Assembly (NCBI RefSeq): GCF_017591425.1
Contig: NW_024464918.1
Location: 22,472,001-22,536,000, forward strand
From: Ochotona curzoniae
Taxonomy: Eukaryota > Chordata > Mammalia > Lagomorpha > Ochotonidae
Reading direction: 5' to 3'
DNA: 64,000 bases
Shown here: piece after piece, positions 28,362-64,000 of the stretch
Layout of the letters: every line of letters starts with the position of its first letter
How positions within the stretch are numbered: the stretch's first letter is position 1
Made by a program: the position numbers and the translations under genes
Notes under the pieces: model-generated
What the model was told of the DNA's origin: nothing
The model's input: only the letters and a program-made list of their open reading frames with translations
The model's database searches: none

Positions 28362-31130
28362 GGCTGACGAGGAAGCTTGGGGACTTCTGTCCATACAAGA
28401 CATGCACATTAATATATGCTCCAGCTCAGCTAGCTTGGGGCTACAAAATAGCTGCCTGTTGACAAGAGCACAGACCACTGCTGTTGGGATTGTTTAATAT
28501 CAATGTTTAATACCACACACTGAATTTGCAACACAAACAGTGATCACAGGCAAACAGCAGAGACAGGATTTTGTGTGAGCAGTGTACAGGAATAATTGGG
28601 TGCTGAACACGCAATGCTTTTCATGCCCCTGCACCCAGCTTTGGAAGTCTGAAAGCCTTAGCATGACTACGATAGCGATGAGCAGCAGCACTGGCCCCTG
28701 CTAGCTCTGTTATGACGCTTTCTTCTTAGTTGTTCATCCATCCAATTTGGAAAAGCTGTGATGATGCAAAGTGTGGTTAACATTTTTCCTGTGAGATGCA
28801 AGCTAACCACTCACTCATCAGATAACTGTGACTAACTCAGAGGTGCTATAAGGTGTTCAAGTTCCTTCTAGCCAAATCCAGTACTGCCATGGGGGTATGT
28901 GAACTACTAGTGGAGGATTTCCCAGATTTTGTGGACAAAACCGTAGGGTTCAGCTGTCTCCCCTACTCTCTGGAATGCACAAGGACAGCTCGTGGAGAGG
29001 GCAGGCCTGCCGCAGTGAGAGGGTGGGACCACTGCCATGCAGCAGCTGGTCTTCCAGACCTGCTGATATTTCCGGTGCTCTGTGCATGCAAGCCATTGGG
29101 AGAAAAGAATGTGCGGCACAGCAGCCGGAAGGATGCACCATTTTCTGAAGGTCACAGCCCTGAGCCTTATTGTCAAACTTACAGGAGACTTGTTCCACCC
29201 AGTGGGGTGTTGCCTGACCAAAGGATCTAATTTCAACAACTAACAATTACCATAAGGATGTAGGCATTTTCTTTTTCACTTTGGGAGGATGTTCTGTCTT
29301 TGTGTTTTCACGTACAATGCTGTTTGAGCTGTCAGATGCTGTAGTGTTTCTTCTCTAACCTGAGACACACTGGGCCACGCGTCTTGGACTGGAGCCCTCC
29401 TGGACACCTGCTTGCTCATTCCTGGGCCTGTAGCTCGAGAAATCCAACAGAGGCACCTCCCGCAAGGAGTAGTTCCGGGGAGTAAATCTTAGATTTACAA
29501 TGGAAATTGGGTGTCATTCCTGTCCCATTTTAAATTGTGTAGATGTGAAGCTTTCGTCAGGAGGGAGTTCTTTAGGAGGTCAAGGTCAGAGGAAGGGGAG
29601 GAGCCAGGGCTGGAAGGTTAGCCCACAACACAGCAGGACTTGACTCAAAAACAAAAGAGAGAAGTGAAACACACAAAGGCCCCTGACTCCTGGGGGTCCC
29701 CGGTAGCAACCTGTCCTCTGCTGGAATAGTGAGTCTGGGCAGGTGCTGTCAGTTTTGCCATATTTGGAGAAAAACACATTGGAACATACAAATAATGTGT
29801 AGGAACTTTGTTGATGTTGTTGTTAAAAAAAGAAAAAGAAAGGGGAACCCAACAGAATAGGCACTGGATTTTAATTTGTTAACAAAAATATGGCTCCGTT
29901 CAAAATAGAGAGGTACTGTTTCACAACGCTCCGGGCCGCTCTGCACCTGCTAACTCCGTGAGCAGAAATTGGTAAAGCTGACCTCCAGTTTGAACTTCTA
30001 CCCAGGCCTAAGCTGGCCTGGTGTGGCTTCTTTTCTGGGTATGTCCAGGCTAGCAAATGGCCATTTCCGTTGTGTCCCTTGATCCCATCCGAGCGCCTAC
30101 ACAGGGCTGCTCTTGTCCGTTGCCAGCCCCCTGCCATCATCTCCATTGAGAACAGACTTAAGTGGCCTCAGGAACCAATGGCTCAGAATTATCCCCTGCA
30201 AAGTCTGTCATCATCATGATCCTCTACTCAGTGGCCAAAAAAAAAAAAATAGTTCTACAAAGTTCTACTGGATCAGAGCCGGGGAGTCACATTACATGAA
30301 CCTCTCCCTTAGGAGAAATGGACTTTATACTTGGCAAGTAAATAAGACAGAAAAACAGCTAGTAAGGCATCAGTATTTAAACTGGACAGTTCTGCTTACT
30401 GTTCTTGTAAGTAAGCACCAAAGAACAGGGAGAGACATGATTCCACTGTGTATTTAGTCTTCACTGATTTAGACTTCTCAGATGTGTGGGCACCTCACTG
30501 GTGCAATTCTAGTCTGTAAGGATAAATCTGTTCAATGTTTTAGTTAATTATTTTAGCATTAGACAGAAAGAGGCCAACAATGAAGAAAAATGGAAACAAA
30601 ACAAAAATTTGTTTCATTTTTGAATCCCTGTGCTTAGGGACTTCATTGAGAAAAAAAAATGCTTTCTTAAGAGTCATTAAGAGATTCTTAAAGAGTAAGT
30701 TGTACTGTCTTTTCAAATAACATTTAGTTTAAAATGTACCCCTCCTAATGATGCAGCTTCATTAAATTATGAAGGAACCATGCGTTCCCTGTGACAATAT
30801 TCTCTTCTGATTCTCCGCAGAGGCAGGTCCCTGCTAATCATCAGAGGACAATTAGGCTGCAGGCAACATGCTTACTACAAGGAAGCAATGAGCAGGCTTG
30901 TTGGCAGGGGAAGGGAATGCCCTGGTTTGTAACATTTGCTAATTTCCATGATGTGAATCCTCTCATGACTAATCTTAAGGGAGGACGTTCACATCACTAA
31001 AGAGCAGATGGAAGGTCATGGGCACAGTGGGCTCTTGCTGGTCAGGTAGCCAATGTGATGTTGACCACAGCATAGCGCAGGGAGGTGCTGGGGACCTCTG
31101 CTACACCTGCAGTCTGATCCCACCCATCTC
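26726..31130. other. Intergenic gap between convergent DPYSL3 and STK32A 3' ends
   Basis: About 4.4 kb with no supported gene. It contains a T18 run at 27013-27030, a CG/CA tract at 28328-28361 and unclassified sequence. Overlapping frames on both strands near 27675-28025 and 28853-29246 (up to 125 codons) have no recognisable motif and no splice context. Confidence 0.7.
28328..28361. repeat. Alternating CG/CA dinucleotide tract
   Basis: About 34 bases of strict purine-pyrimidine alternation: tgcgcgcg followed by (CA)n. Confidence 0.95.
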
Positions 31131-31600
31131 CTTCTGGTAAAATCCTTTATTCCCCATCAAGCTTGAGAATTCTGACCTCTTTATGGAGTGTTCTAGTCCT
31201 GAAGAGTCACACGGAGTCCAGTGTCCATATGTCCATATGTCACAGTGTCACAAGAAGGAAAAATGTGTTTACATCCAAACATTCCTTTTTCAAAACATAA
31301 ACAAGGGTGTTTTGGGTAACAGTTGCAGCACTAGAAAGGAAGGATGCAGCTCATTTACTTGTAACTCTGGGTGGTGAAGTGCTCGCTACGGGTCACACAG
31401 TTAGTGGACAAATGAAATCCCAGGAGTCAGGCCCAGGATGCTTCACTGCACTGTGCTTCCTCCTCCAAAAATCTACATCCACATGTTCTGAGTCAGAGGT
31501 GTGGAGTGGTGAGAACTACTGTCAGCTTTTTTGGGTGCCTACAATTGAAGTTCCTGACCCAGGTGCCAAGAAGTGTCCCGAAAAGATGATGCTGAGAGCT
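31131..31600 (-). other. STK32A: Probable STK32A 3' untranslated region
   Basis: The first good - strand poly(A) hexamer after the stop is AATAAA at 31151-31146. That gives a short 3' UTR of roughly 470 bases. No other canonical signal is evident before the DPYSL3 end. Confidence 0.5.
31146..31151 (-). terminator. Candidate poly(A) signal of STK32A
   Basis: TTTATT on the + strand, i.e. AATAAA in the STK32A sense, about 450 bases after its stop codon. Confidence 0.5.

Positions 31601-64000
<32,400 letters not shown>

Noticed and set aside
28853..29246. Possible gene between DPYSL3 and STK32A (125 codons +, 110 and 98 codons -)
   Set aside because: Frames overlap on both strands. There is no known motif, no clear splice sites and no poly(A) signal.

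Overview
This is a vertebrate, almost certainly mammalian, nuclear genomic window. It has split genes with GT-AG introns, tRNA-derived SINEs, MIR/L2 relics, MLT1-type LTRs and microsatellites, and no continuous long reading frame. The SINEs belong to the lagomorph C-repeat type. The better preserved copies carry a head of the form 'cacggtRgcctagtggctaaag', which I associate with pika (Ochotona) more than with rabbit. The lagomorph call is inference from repeat type, and the genus call is weaker.

Two protein genes face each other tail to tail. From 1 to about 26725 the + strand holds the 3' part of DPYSL3 (CRMP4, collapsin response mediator protein 4). It comprises the end of intron 3, exons 4-13, and terminal exon 14 with a 3' UTR of about 3.06 kb. 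The eleven exons join in frame and give residues 106-570 of the 570-residue form (codon 105 is split), ending in the family-typical C-terminus. From about 31130 to beyond 64000 the - strand holds the 3' part of STK32A (YANK1), a Ser/Thr kinase. Eight exons run from the catalytic loop (HRD Asp146 in human numbering) to the stop codon, with no indel against the 396-residue human protein as I recall it. The 5' exons of both genes lie outside the window. The same convergent DPYSL3/STK32A order is known at human 5q32, so this is conserved synteny.

Between the genes (about 26726-31130) I see no supported gene. There is a CG/CA alternating tract and unclassified sequence. Introns hold 14 C-type SINE copies or fragments, a probable L1 3' end, an L1 fragment with a SINE piece inside it, MIR and L2 relics, two MLT1-like LTRs, MITE-like inverted-repeat relics near 1-2 kb, a GC-rich minisatellite in DPYSL3 intron 12, and several microsatellites.

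I found no undescribed multi-gene system. The signals most worth a second look are: a (TG)n tract directly in front of the DPYSL3 exon 11 splice acceptor, a TDP-43-type arrangement; a proximal poly(A) signal followed by G-quadruplex-like sequence in the DPYSL3 3' UTR; CTCF-like motifs in DPYSL3 exon 14 and in an STK32A intron; and possible extra phospho-acceptor threonines in the GSK3/CDK5 cluster of CRMP4.
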